Assembly: GCA_014773175.1 (NCBI GenBank)
Contig: VXCM01003264.1
Coordinates: 1 to 64,000, forward strand
DNA: 64,000 bases
From: Lucifuga dentata
Lineage: Eukaryota > Chordata > Actinopteri > Ophidiiformes > Bythitidae
Direction of reading: 5' to 3'
Shown: positions 45,831-56,224 of the stretch, one piece after another
How the letters are laid out: the number at the start of each line of letters is the position of its first letter
How positions within the stretch are numbered: the stretch's first letter is position 1
Translations under genes and position numbers: made by a program
Notes under the pieces: generated by a model
Seen by the model: the letters and a program-made list of their open reading frames with translations, nothing else
What the model was told of the DNA's origin: nothing
The model's database searches: none

Positions 45831-48419
45831 ATGGAATAAGAAGATATGAAAAATGTACATATACAAAAATAAACAAAGCATGTTTTAAACAGCAAAACTG
45901 GTGTCCTTGCACATGTGTAAATGCATGCATGTGTGTGTGTGACATGCTGTATGCAAATACTGATGTTTCATATATTCATGTGCAGACAAAGTGTCACCAA
46001 ATAAGTCACACAAAACTTTATGAAATCAATAGATACAAATGAGAATCCTTTTATTTAGTCCTACAGGATGTTTTTTTTAACCACTAGATGGAGCTCATCC
46101 TCCTTTAAGTTTTGCCAAAGTCATTTTCCATGAAAAACAATTGGAAGTTTTCTTTTCCAAAACTTTTGGCTAAGCATTGCCACAAGGATTCATCAGCTAA
46201 GGTGAAAAGCAAAGTTGATGCAATCTACAGAAACATAACTAATTTGCAAGCAGGTGTCTCATAGATGAATATGTAATGAATAGATGACTCATAACAGTAG
46301 TAATAACTCATAATGTCCAAGTGTTTCAAACCAGCTATAAGACTCTTCTGTATGTCATGTGCAATTAAATCAAGATTCCAGTTTAATCTCATTTGCTAAC
46401 AGCTATTAATGCCAGTTATCTCTGCTACTGCTGCTGTTCGCACCATTTCAGCAAACTCACATTCTAGATGCTTTCAGTTGATTGTGTACTCAGCTTTGTG
46501 TAGATGTGCTCGTTGCGTGAATATTACCTGTCGTAATAAGCACTCATAAAGTGACACATGAAATATCACTTCATCTACTGCACTGCATCACTGTCACTAC
46601 ATTCAGTTTGTGCAATTTGGGGGGGGTTAGAACTGGGAACTCACAGTTGCTGGTATCATTATCTCTGATAATGAGAAAAAACTCTGCAGAACTCCCGATT
46701 GCCGTGGTTTTTTTTTTTTTTTTTTTTNTTTTTTTTTTTTTTTTTTTGGTCTGTCTATTAATTTGTGAAACTGTGACCAATGATAATTATAAGATGCTGA
46801 AAATAAGTGAAGCAATGCAAACCATGCCAATCAACATTTCATTTTGACTCGTAGCACATCAAGTGTAGCTTAGGGCGATAGGGCAATACTACAAAATTTG
46901 GTTTCAACCCAATAACAAGTAATAATACTGGAATCTCTAATCCTGGTGCAGTATTTACAGTATACAGGCACAGTCTGATGCATGTGTCATTTGAGTCCAC
47001 ACAATACCAGCAGCGAAGAAAACAGTGCATGCAGTAAGTGTGTTTATAAGTCTGGAGTTGACTGCTTGTCTTGCAATTATCTTTCAAAGGCGCCATTTTT
47101 TTATACTGATATATGTGAGCGTCGATACTGAAAATAAGTCTTAATATTGAATAGGTGGGGTAACATCTTGGGTGCTTGAACGTGTGTAACTAAGCAGAGC
47201 AACAAATTATAGTTCAGCAAATGCAACTGAAAATCTGCAGCATGCCACCTTAAACATGAGCTTTCATGTCAACAGGTGACTGAAGTCAGGCTAGTTTCTG
47301 CTGTTGAACAGAGATGGTTCAACAGACCAAAGGTCTTCAAGTATCACAGATACAGATGTTTACACGTGAGGAAGAGAAAAGTTGAATACAACCACAACAA
47401 CCATCCTCATTGAGTGTGAAGAGTTGTTGGCAGCTCCTTTAAATGATTCCCATGTTATCAGTTTTTACAGCCTTTATAAGAAATGAGTCAAATAAAGAGT
47501 TGGAATTGATCAGAGATTGCATGACTGAACCCTAATCAGCTAGTCAGCATTGTGGAAGCGTACAGAAAGTCGGTCTTAATAAGCTGGCTCTAAAAGGGAA
47601 CAAACACAGTTTGCATAATGAGCTATATCTGAAACCATCAGAGTTGAGCTTATTATGTCTGACATTTAAAATCTCTCCGAAAATGCAAATAAGGTGACGA
47701 AGTGGTTCTGTGCCACAATTTCACATTACCAATCAGAAAGAAAATTTGTAAAGAAAAAGAGGATAGGCAGGAGACCTAGTGACATTCATTTTCAAGGCTC
47801 TATCTCTGCTCTGGTATGCTTCAACAACATGAATAATAAGAGCAAAGCACTACTGGTTACTTTTCATTCCACATCATCTAAGACCATTATGCTGTGAATT
47901 AACTATCATAAAATCAGCTTAATGTGATATTAATGTGTAATGTTTAGGATCACATGTGCAACCTCTGAACTCCTTCAAATCCTGCTGGATCACTTATAAA
48001 ATTCCCCTCGTTTGGGTGCTTTCATAATGGGCTTCACTCTTTATTCATGCGGCCTCCTTGTAAAACATGAAAACTGACACACCGAAATTGCCAGTGGCAT
48101 AAAAATCAGCTGTGGCTTGTGGAAAGGAAGCTGAGTTTAGCAGGTTGCTGTTTGTGTGGTTTCCTTGGAGATGCAGAAGTGCTTGTAATGGATACACAGC
48201 CTAGAATGAGTTATCGGCTGTTTGTTATTCTCCGCTGAGAGAACCAGTTTGAGGGTTATAGCGCAATTAGCTCTTTATGCACAGTGCTTGAGAATAAAGT
48301 GTAGAGAACCCTAAGTGGGACGATGCTAAAGTCAAAAGCCTCACAGCTCTCTCATGCTACAGATCTCCTTTGAAAAGTCTCTTCAGTGGACTAAACAGCG
48401 TGTAAAGTGAAGGGTGCCT
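45831..48419. other. Unique sequence, no firm feature
   Basis: A candidate CTCF core CCACTAGATGG is at 46081-46091. A T20-N-T19 run with a gap lies at 46708-46747. Otherwise no gene, RNA or element is recognised. Confidence 0.3.
46708..46747. repeat. Poly-T tract with gap N at 46728
   Basis: T20, N, T19. The homopolymer length is unresolved and the tract is probably counted twice. Confidence 0.85.
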
Positions 48420-48671
48420 CATATTGCCTTTCAAATAGATTACCCATTCACTTAAAGAGGTACCATTACAACTACAGCCAGGTTATGTTATGGCGCCGTG
48501 GGGGAAATGGCATGATTCAAGTTCCCATAAAGTATCGGATTGAGTGTCATGATGAATATTCATAAATCGCTTTAATGAAGATCTCACATTGATTAAGCCT
48601 TTTCTAATGGGCTGTATCATAGAGAGTGCCAGAATGTAATTGGATTACGGTGACTTTGGGAAGTACTTTGA
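48420..48671. other. Possible conserved noncoding element
   Basis: The sequence is repeat-free and dense in homeodomain and POU-like sites: GATGAATATTCATAAATCGC, TTTAATGAAG, ATTGATTAAGCC, TGTAATTGGATTACGG. This resembles deeply conserved developmental enhancers. It directly precedes the exon-like frame at 48672. Confidence 0.3.
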
Positions 48672-48824
48672 GACTGTGCCCACATTGGAAATGAAGATGT
48701 GCAGCCTGCTAACGGTGTAATTGACAAGGATGAAGATGGATGGATCCGGCCGACTCCTGAGCCTTTCCTGCCCAAACCAAAGAAGCCCACAGCTGTGCCC
48801 TCTGCAGAGCACAGCAGCATTTAA
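48672..48824 (+). CDS. Exon-like open frame ending in a stop (unidentified)
   Basis: The frame opens after a TGA at 48669 and runs 50 codons to TAA at 48822-48824. It includes DKDEDGWIRPTPEPFLPKPK and ends PSAEHSSI. GC rises to well above 50% from 48723 on, with C/G-ending codons, in an AT-rich setting. No good pyrimidine-rich acceptor precedes it; weak AGs are at 48672 and 48704. It may be a terminal exon, a conserved element read by chance, or a processed fragment. I do not recognise the protein. Confidence 0.25.
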   Translation, partial: DCAHIGNEDVQPANGVIDKDEDGWIRPTPEPFLPKPKKPTAVPSAEHSSI

Positions 48825-49540
48825 TTAGGTTATTCTAAAAATCTTTGGAGCTGTTTCTGCCTAGATTTGGTGGAAACAGAAAGGTTGTCCTGTTTCAGAA
48901 TAGTGGCATTTTAGGAAGACTATATTGAAATAAATTACTATCCTTACTTGTCATCCTCGATAATTATTAACATTTTTTTTAAATTATTATTTAAATATGT
49001 AAAACAATATCTGTCCATGTCGTAGCTGAACTGGTTCTGCATTTTCAGATCAATACTTCCTCATTAGCATTCCTGGCCAGCAGAGCTTTAACTAATGTCA
49101 ACAACCATCCCAGTTCAGATTTCTTTCCCCCATTTAGGCTGAGCCTATTATGAACTTATGAATATATAAAGCCTACTGTTGTACCAAATTATGCAAATCC
49201 TTTTTTCTTAATCAAGTCGACGTCCCATTGAGACTGACAGGCTTTTCTTTTTTTTTTTGCCCAGTTGCGGTGCTTTCACCAACGGTTGGCTGGCCATCAA
49301 TAAGCGTCACTGTGAAGCAAAGACCCCGCTGATGTCATACATAACTGCTTTATGCTTTACATTTTAGTTTATGGCTGGGAAAAGCAGGAACGCAGCCTAA
49401 CATGTGGTTGCAGAATTGTGCACTAATGAATGAGGTGACAGGCAAGCAGCAGAAGCAGAGCTGACGTCTCCTTGGCCTGGTTAGACTCTCGCTTTATTAA
49501 GCTTTCTGACAGATTCACCAAATGTGTCTGCGTGTTTGCC
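48825..49540. other. Unique sequence, no feature recognised
   Basis: There is a T10 run at 49249. No gene or repeat is identified. Confidence 0.3.
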
Positions 49541-49545
49541 TCTGG

Positions 49546-49752
49546 CAGAAGTAGAAAGTAACTTAGTACAGTTACTCAAGTACATAAAGGACCAAAATTT
49601 TACTTCAGCTGTTGTAAATACTTCATATCTTAGCCTTCTCAGCTTTGGCACAGTGAATGTTGCGACATTAAAAGAGGACAGCAGATTTACTTTACTGTAG
49701 AGGAGCATGTAACTCATCAACTGACCTGAAAGTTAAAAAAAAAAAAAAATCC
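49546..49752 (+). mobile_element. hAT-like 'GTGGAAAGTAACT' repeat, left end
   Basis: GCAGAAGTAGAAAGTAACTTAG, TACAGTTACTCAAGTACATAAAG, AAATTTTACTTCAGCTGTTG and TACTTCATATCTTAGC form the left-end series of the family. An A16 run near 49737-49750 closes the recognisable part. Confidence 0.55.
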
Positions 49753-50071
49753 CCAAAACTGGTAGCATCATCCATCACTGGGACATCCAGTTTTGGCCAT
49801 TTTTGCCATTTCATTCCATAATTTTCGTGCTCTGCTATCAAACTTAAAATTACTCACTGCGGAAGACAATTTCTGTTTCTGTCAGATACATTTTACTGCT
49901 AATATTTCTAGTATTTCTATGGTGGTAATGGATTTGAGTTAATCTTCCGCCATTGGCCTTTGTGTATGTTAATATATGTGCTTGATTTGTATGCAAAATT
50001 TGGTTAGTAATTGTTATATTCCAACTCTTACCTATAGTTGTGAGCTGTACTAAGATCATAGATACAAGTGG
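49753..50071. other. AT-rich sequence, no feature recognised
   Basis: Nothing is identified between the hAT-like and LINE fragments. Confidence 0.3.
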
Positions 50072-50310
50072 CTGAAATGAGATTACTCCACAGGGTGTCA
50101 AGACTCGCCTTCAGGGATCGGGTGAGGAGTTCAGCTCGGAGTAGAACTGCTGCTCCTCTGCATTGAAAGGAGCCAGCTGAGGTGGTTTGGGCACCTAATC
50201 CAGATGCCTCCTGGACACGTCCCCGGTGTTCCAGGCACATCCAACTGGGAGGAGATGACGGGGCAGACCCAGAACAGGGACATCTGGGCAACATTACATG
50301 GCATGCTGCC
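50072..50310 (+). pseudogene. Non-LTR retrotransposon reverse-transcriptase C-terminus, dead
   Basis: One frame gives EMRLLHRVSRLAFRDRVRSS and, after a small deletion that shifts the frame near 50135, the next gives VELLLLCIERSQLRWFGHL followed by IQMPPGHVPG. The 'IERSQLRWFGHL-x-RMPPGRLPGEVFRA' series is the hallmark of the C-terminal end of a very abundant fish LINE protein. The enzyme would copy its RNA into DNA at a nicked target site. Here it is 5'-truncated, frameshifted and loses similarity after about 50300. Confidence 0.8.
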
Positions 50311-50973
50311 AGACTTGGATAAGTAGTGTAAAATGGAGGAATGGACTTTTAATTTGAAATGAAATGACACTGTATATGCTAAAGTTTTAACTGCCATAAG
50401 AGAAATCATTTGTTTCAGATTTTCCCACAGACTGAAAGGATGCAACATGACCTGATATAACCCTCCATGTGCAATCAGTTACATAAAGCCATTGGTTTTG
50501 AAAGAGATACGTTATAAAAGACATGTCAATTATCAAGTGTGCACTTCTCTTTCTGAATGTGCTACTGTATTAAGCCTACATGCATTCCAAGAGACTGAGC
50601 AAAGCTGAAACTGCAGCCTCCTGGAAATTTCCAATCTTTACTTCTTCTTGGCATTGATCACCTGTAACACGCCTATACTTGTGATGGGAATCTTACAGAA
50701 TTCCAGTTCCATGAGTGTTAATAGTAAGAGATTAATCACGTGGCTGAATCTGTTGACGATAAATCATAAGTGGTGTTTAGAATGTTGGGTGGCAAGCATG
50801 GACATGTTATGATAGAGGAGGTGTGTGTGTGTGTGTGTGTATGTGTGTGAGTGAGCAGTGATTTCTATAATGAACAATCTGTCATGCTGCTCCTGTCATA
50901 CTGAGAAAGAGACTTTAATTTTCATACATATGGAGTCTGACAATTTTACATCCAGCATACGTTGTCTCTTGAT

Positions 50974-51006
<33 letters not shown>

Positions 51007-51797
51007 AATAAGCAGCTGCAATGACCTGAGCTGACCAGCAGATGGCATTGATCACAACAGCTGTTATTACAGAGGCATTATCGATTGACTCATATTCATT
51101 GATTTGTTTACCTGCAACAGACAGGTACTCTATCAAGCTGTTATTAGATGCTTCATGAAAACTGATATTTGGAAGTGTGAGCTAAGATCCTATTGTACTT
51201 GTTATTGACAGTTGAGTACATAATCAATCATTGCTCAGAGAAACCTGGAGTGGAACATTATGATGCCACTCGAAAATAAATGACATCTGCCAGAATGCAT
51301 AACAGTAAAAATCAGTAATTTTTCCTCTGGATCGCCTTTCCAAATGTTTCTCCATCTAGTCTGAATCTGATGATGCGCTGTTTTGATTTCACAGAATCTG
51401 ATCAGGATAATTAGGTGCTCATCTTAGTGTGACAAGAGCAAGTTTAAACCTTTCCAGTCATGCATAGGTTTAACGGGTTTAACAGCACAGTTACAGTTTG
51501 TGAGACAAAGAATAAAGAGTAAAGGTGTCCTAGCGGCTCCTCTCATTCATCAAAAGTTGCAGCACAACTAGAGAAAAATATGACAAATTGGTCGGCAACT
51601 GCTGCCCGCTCCCTGCCATCCCAACCAGATCCCTCAGGCCGCTTGTGGGGGGGGGTCAGAAAATGGAGGTCTGGTGTTTTTGAGTCACAGAGAGGAAAAA
51701 TAAGCAGTATCGCTCTGAATCGTGTCCTTGTGTCTGTTGTGGCTCTTCCTGAACAAGTCATACCTCCTGTCCTTTAGTCATTATGCCTCAGGCTGTG

Positions 51798-51799
<2 letters not shown>
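50311..51799. other. Unique sequence with GT and poly-A tracts
   Basis: A (GT)10 microsatellite is at 50821-50840 and an A28 run at 50978-51005, followed by a candidate CTCF core CCAGCAGATGG at 51035-51045. The two opposed open frames at 51543-51777 share a GC-rich patch but show no family motif. Confidence 0.4.
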
Positions 51800-51834
<35 letters not shown>

Positions 51835-51864
51835 AAGTTGTAGTCAAGAGTTACTGCGGATTTN

Positions 51865-51899
<35 letters not shown>

Positions 51900-51928
51900 A
51901 AGTTGTAGTCAAGAGTTACTGCGGATTT
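51800..51928. repeat. CA microsatellite with false duplication around N at 51864
   Basis: TCACAC..(CA)15 plus CGCAAAGTTGTAGTCAAGAG and onward is present twice, at 51800-51863 and 51865-51928, as identical 64-bp copies. One copy is expected in the genome. Confidence 0.9.
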
Positions 51929-51993
51929 ACATAATTAATACATTACCTTGTGTCAGATTCATGTTAATGATTCAATAATTCAACAATTACAGG

Positions 51994-52094
51994 GACGATC
52001 ATTTGAAAGCTTTTTGCCGTTTCTTTAACATGTGAAACGAGCTTTGTTTTCACTGCCAACTCCCTCTGTTGTAGTTTTTGATAACTTTTTTCCT
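51994..52094 (+). repeat. Local direct repeat, copy 1 (partner 53036-53140)
   Basis: GATCATTTGAAAGCTTTTTGCC, GTTTCTTTAACATGTGAAACG, AGCTTTGTTTTCACTGCCAA and CTCCCTCTGTTGTAGTTTTTG recur about 1.04 kb downstream with few changes and a short insertion. The strong match between copies suggests a recent duplication or the two ends of an inserted segment. Confidence 0.8.
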
Positions 52095-52265
52095 CTTTTT
52101 CTTTTCTTCATGACTACTGTTACTTTTGATACTCAAGTGCAATGCTTATTTAGTTTTACTTAAATTGAATTTTTAATGGGCTTTTTAGTGTAATTGACTA
52201 GTTTTCTCATGTGGTATTAGTACTTTTACTGAAGTAAAAGCTTTAAGTGCCACCAAAAATTACAG
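52095..52265 (+). mobile_element. hAT-like 'GTGGAAAGTAACT' repeat fragment
   Basis: TGATACTCAAGTGCAATGC, TTTTACTTAAATTGAATTTT, TGGTATTAGTACTTTTACTG and AAGTAAAAGCTTTAAGTGCCACC follow the right half of the family. The terminus has decayed. Confidence 0.5.
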
Positions 52266-52381
52266 AAAAACCTCATGCTTGCATGTATACTATAATGAAA
52301 TTGAGCTTTAAAAATTACTAATATCCTTGGATAGGAAGTACTTATAGCATCATATTATTCTCTTTTAAATAGGAATTTTCA

Positions 52382-52418
52382 TTAAAAAAAAAAAAAAAAN
52401 TTAAAAAAAAAAAAAAAA
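52382..52418. repeat. TTA16 tract duplicated around N at 52400
   Basis: TT-A16 is present on both sides of the N, an 18-bp overlap in a homopolymer. Confidence 0.85.
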
Positions 52419-52502
52419 GCTATTTTTGTGAATTATTTGCCAGAATAACATGTTTTCACAGGTTTTAATTGTTTTCATTCTCTGCAGAAATTTCCAGAAA
52501 TC

Positions 52503-52568
52503 TGGCATACCACCAGAGGGTGCTTCATATACTATCATGGTACATGTACTGCAGTTTGAGAACCACTG
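52503..52568. mobile_element. hAT-like element end, second copy
   Basis: TACCACCAGAGGGTGCTTCA and GCAGTTTGAGAACCACTG match the copy at 10168-10218. The CTCF-like core is changed to CCACCAGAGGGTGC. The opposite end was not found. Confidence 0.45.
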
Positions 52569-52645
52569 CGCTCTCTGTTTGTCTACACCATGCTATGTGA
52601 AGTTGACTATCTGGAGAAAACAGGAGAAAATTCAAGAAAAAGTAC

Positions 52646-52690
52646 AAAAAAAAAAAAAAAAAANAAAAAAAAAAAAAAAAAGAAAAAAAA
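52646..52690. repeat. Poly-A tract with gap N at 52664
   Basis: A18, N, A17, then GA8. The homopolymer is unresolved. Confidence 0.85.
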
Positions 52691-53035
52691 CAAAAATAGT
52701 ATTTGAGGATTGTAATTATCTCTTCTTTAGTTTTAACTAAGCTGAAGAGTGAGGGGGCGCGGAGCAAAAATCAGTGAAATACAGTCATCTTTAACACTAG
52801 GTTCAGCCCTTTGTTGTACAACATATTGGAATTGTGTCAAAGCAAAGACCTTGATTGAATAATTCCTCACACAAATAACCTGCCTGACAAATACAATCTA
52901 AATGTCCCAGCCTTGCTTCTATTGTCACTGTGGATCTCAAGTGCAGCAAAACATCTTTTATTGTTCCATCATTAGAGCAAGAAAACTAAAAGATAAATGC
53001 CCCCTGTCACTTTCCTTTTGTTGCTGTCCTTTTCA

Positions 53036-53140
53036 GATGATCATTTGAAAGCTTTCTGTCGTTGCCGTTTCTTTAACACGTGAAACGAGCTTTGTTTTCA
53101 CTGCCAGCTCCCTCTTTTGTAGTTTTTGATACCTTTTCCT
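53036..53140 (+). repeat. Local direct repeat, copy 2
   Basis: Partner of 51994-52094. It contains GATGATCATTTGAAAGCTTTC, an extra TGTCGTTGCC block, TTAACACGTGAAACGAGC, and CTCCCTCTTTTGTAGTTTTTG. Confidence 0.8.
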
Positions 53141-53900
53141 TTTGAAGGATGTGAAAGAGTGAATGAGGTAATCAGTGTACCTTCAGAGAACGGCTCTGCG
53201 CTGATGACCATGCAATATTAATCCAATTTGCGGAGGTGGTTTGGCTTCCAGGCTGGCTCTTCCTGAGGGGAATTCTCCATTACCTCCCCCAGCTTATCTC
53301 CCTTTCCTCCATATTCCACTAAAAAAAAAAGCAAAAAGTTACACTGGTTTTCTACTTTGAACTTATTCTCTTTTTCCTCTTTTGAAGATTTTTCTTATGT
53401 TGTATTATTGATAACAGAGGGTGAAGTGTATTAACAATATATTATTATTAAATGCATTTCAGCAGCAGCAGGTACAGCTCATTTTGATAGTCTGTGAATG
53501 TATAAGAATTATCAAGCTATTGTGGAAATGTAAAAATGCATTTGTTGAGCTAAATAAACTTAATGCAATCATCATTAGTTTTATGGAAATCTGAAGTAAT
53601 ATTGATGTGGGAAAGCAGGGCAAAGTTAAAGTGTTTATTGCAGCTTCAGAGCTTTTTCAAATTAAAACTTTGGAGGAATGTCAAACATAATTATGAAGTA
53701 TTTGGGAATTTATTATTAACTTTCATCATAACTGATTCAGTCTTTAACTCTGCACTGCTGACTGATGATTAAAATGGTAATTAAGTATTTCTATTTGAAT
53801 GAAGATTCAGTTCTGTATTTACTGCTACTGGCAATTATGTATTCTTATAAATTTACAACAGAAATGTCAAGATGAGGTGTGAATATTAATTGAGAAACTT
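53141..53900. other. Unique sequence, possible conserved element at 53160-53300
   Basis: The first 140 bp are repeat-free and more complex, with CATGCAATATTAATCC and CCAATTTGCGGAGG. The rest is AT-rich without a feature. Confidence 0.25.
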
Positions 53901-53904
53901 GAGA

Positions 53905-54490
53905 TTATAGAAATGCATTCACTAAGACAAACCTACGGGTCCTGAATTGCACTGAAAGCTTTGTTTTGATTGGTCCTTTACTTCCTTAACTTGTTGACAT
54001 CAACATGTCACACATGCCAATTTACATCCCACTTACACACCTGCTTAGACCCGCCCACTAAGTGCAAAGAAGTGAATGTTTGGCTTGCATCTGTGTTTCA
54101 CAGTTGGTGTTTCCTGCTCAGGCCGGATGGAACTAGCCAATCAGAAGGCAGTGTACTTTAAGGGAGGGGCTTTAAAGAGACAGAGCCTAAAACTTCTGTT
54201 GATGTCAACATGTAACACACCTGGTTAGACATACCCACAAAGTAAGGCTCAAGAGCGATTTTATTACCAGGATTCGATTTTGGCAACCTGTGGGTTTTGC
54301 CAGGTAAGGCTTGACACAGCTGACCAATCAGAACAATGCAGGCTTTTTGGGAGGTGGGGGTCCTGAAACAGGTTTTTTTTCATTCAATGTGCACAACAGT
54401 GCTCCAGCAAAGGAGAGTAGAAGTCCATCAGTGTGGTTTTTGCACATTACAAATATTTAAAAATAGACCCTACATGAAAATAACAATTTG
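53905..54490 (+). mobile_element. Two adjacent partial family-B elements
   Basis: The first part (53905-54192) runs from ATAGAAATGCATTCACTAAG through GTCCTGAATTGCACTGAAAGC, TTTGATTGGTCCTTTACTTCC, TTGACATCAACATGTCACAC and AGCCAATCAGAAGGC to GGGGCTTTAAAGAGAC. The second (54197-54490) restarts at TTGATGTCAACATGTAACAC and repeats CACCTGGTTAGAC, CTGACCAATCAGAAC and GGGTCCTGAAAC. They are therefore in tandem, same orientation, and differ enough to be an old duplication or two insertions. Confidence 0.6.
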
Positions 54491-54958
54491 GAAATTATGT
54501 AAGATAATTTGGTGTTTCCTTAAAAACAGTATAAAACTAAAAGATGGCATGCTAGGATAATCTGGCACAGAGTTAGTCGGGACATTTCAAACTATTATTA
54601 ATTACATTTTTCTCAGATTTGTTTGGCGAGCAAAAACTGGTAAGGTAATGGAAGCTTCTGTTAGTAGGACTTAAAAGAAATAGATTTTGGCTGGCTGAAA
54701 GACTATTAATGTATGATGCAGAGAAATTAAGGGGAATTGGTTCAAATGCAGAGATTGCCAAAGCTGAGTGACTGGATTGAAAATGATTGTAATACTTTGA
54801 TGCCCTAAAACATCATCACACACTATTAATTAGCAAGATGAGCTGCAGATACATTTATTCAGACTGCTGATTCCCTGCCATCTGGCTGTACATTACAAAC
54901 CCAATTTCTTACCAAGTTTGTAGCATAACTCATTGAATTTAGGAACAACAAACTTGGG
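54491..54958. other. AT-rich sequence, no feature recognised
   Basis: No gene or repeat signal is identified. Confidence 0.3.
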
Positions 54959-54995
54959 AAAAAAAAAAAAAAAAAAANAAAAAAAAAAAAAAAAA
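54959..54995. repeat. Poly-A tract with gap N at 54978
   Basis: A19, N, A17. The homopolymer is unresolved, with the same unmerged-end pattern. Confidence 0.85.
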
Positions 54996-55212
54996 CACTC
55001 AAGTTTGTATTTGCAGTTGATGAGCACTTGCAGCAGATAATTGAACACACACACAGTTTGCTCACTGGGCTTTGAAGCTGCGAGACGTGGCAGGAGAAAA
55101 TTAACAGCTCTTGTCCACAAGGCCTCTTTAGAGTGACTGTATCCCAGTAGCACAGGAACACTCTCCAGTTGCACTATCAACACGTTTTAATATTTAATCA
55201 CGTCTGTCACAG

Positions 55213-55381
55213 GATCGCTCGCACCTTTGACATTGACGCCAACCTCTACACGATGAGCCGCCAAGTGTTTCTGTTACACAGCCTCTCATTCTCCTTCACC
55301 GACAAATCTCACTCAAGCACCTCACTTCAGCCGTTAAATGCTTTTGAGCTCTGTGGTCCTCTGATGAATTTTTGGTGTTAA
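55213..55381 (+). CDS. Candidate terminal exon (weak, unidentified)
   Basis: The acceptor CACGTCTGTCACAG ends at 55212. The frame runs 55 codons to TAA and begins IARTFDIDANLYTMSRQVFL with GC-rich codons, then becomes Ser-rich. The minus strand just left of it (54996-55183) is also open. No family is recognised. Chance is a fair explanation. Confidence 0.15.
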
Positions 55382-55571
55382 AGGGATGATCGTATGCAGA
55401 CACTAGAAAGGCACTCATTAGAGCATACTGTACCTTTGCCAAGGCCGAATAAGCCTAAGCAAAAGTTTGGATCCTTATCAGGATGCAGACATCTTGATAG
55501 TCTCTCATTGGATAAATACAGTATGTCAGATTTTGTTTTATTGATGGTATGTTACTTTTGAAGAAATTGAC

Positions 55572-55594
55572 AAAAAAAAAAAAAAAAAAAAAAA
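55572..55594. repeat. Poly-A run (A23)
   Basis: Uninterrupted A23, without a gap. Confidence 0.95.
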
Positions 55595-55640
55595 TCAGAA
55601 ACAAAAAACCTAATTCACAATGTAGGATATAATTTTTATT

Positions 55641-55770
55641 TTTTCATTTCTGGATCTGATCCTGGATCTGGATCGCTCCAAAATTGTGAAAAATGTGAAT
55701 TGTGAAAAATAATGGATTCTTCCTCTGGCCAGTCTTCTTCCTTCCACCAAGATTTGTTAAAATCAGGTCA

Positions 55771-55802
<32 letters not shown>

Positions 55803-55860
55803 NGTAATCCTGCTAACAAAATAAAATTTAAAAAAAAAAAAGCAATCTACCAACCAGCGG
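55641..55860. repeat. Teleost interspersed repeat, second copy, with T29-N gap at 55803
   Basis: TCTGGATCTGATCCTGGATC, TGGATCGCTCCAAAATTG, TTCCACCAAGATTTGTTAAAA and GTAATCCTGCTAACAAAAT give the same series as at 43420-43712. A T29 run ending in N at 55803 interrupts it where the consensus has a few T. The 'ACATAACCTCCTTGGTGGAGG' end recurs at 56201-56222 and may belong to the same copy. Confidence 0.6.
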
Positions 55861-56047
55861 CCTTAAGCCCTGGATGTTTTCCATAAAGCCCCAAATCTTT
55901 TTTTGTAATAGTGAGTGTTGAAGTATTGAGTGTTGTTTAGATTGTTGTAAAGGTTTTTGTTTTAAAAAGAGTTTTAACATCGTATAACTTGTTAACAGAT
56001 GTAACATGATTTGTTACATTTCTTAAGCCTTTCTCAAAATTTATATT

Positions 56048-56105
56048 TAGCTTTGGTAGATATATATACCAAAGCTATTAGCTTTGGTAGATAGCCAAAG
56101 CTACC
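56048..56105. repeat. Inverted and direct repeat cluster 'TAGCTTTGGTA'
   Basis: TAGCTTTGGTA (56048-56058) and TACCAAAGCTA (56067-56077) are perfect 11-bp arms around GATATATA. The left arm repeats at 56079-56089 and is followed by an AGCCAAAGCTA near-arm. A hairpin with a duplicated half is the simplest description. Confidence 0.85.
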
Positions 56106-56224
56106 TCATGCCTGGATTTTCCAGTGGAGATCTGGGCTAAGCCCTGGATCTCTGCTAACCCTAGATCCACCCCTGCTACCAACCAAGAGACACAGATGAA
56201 AACATAACCTCCTTGGTGGAGGAG

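Noticed and set aside
46551..46847. Open frames with poly-Phe or poly-Lys and X
   Set aside because: They are translations of poly-T/poly-A across an assembly gap; the same applies at 52450-52767, 54859-55183, 55644-55853 and 63690-63956.
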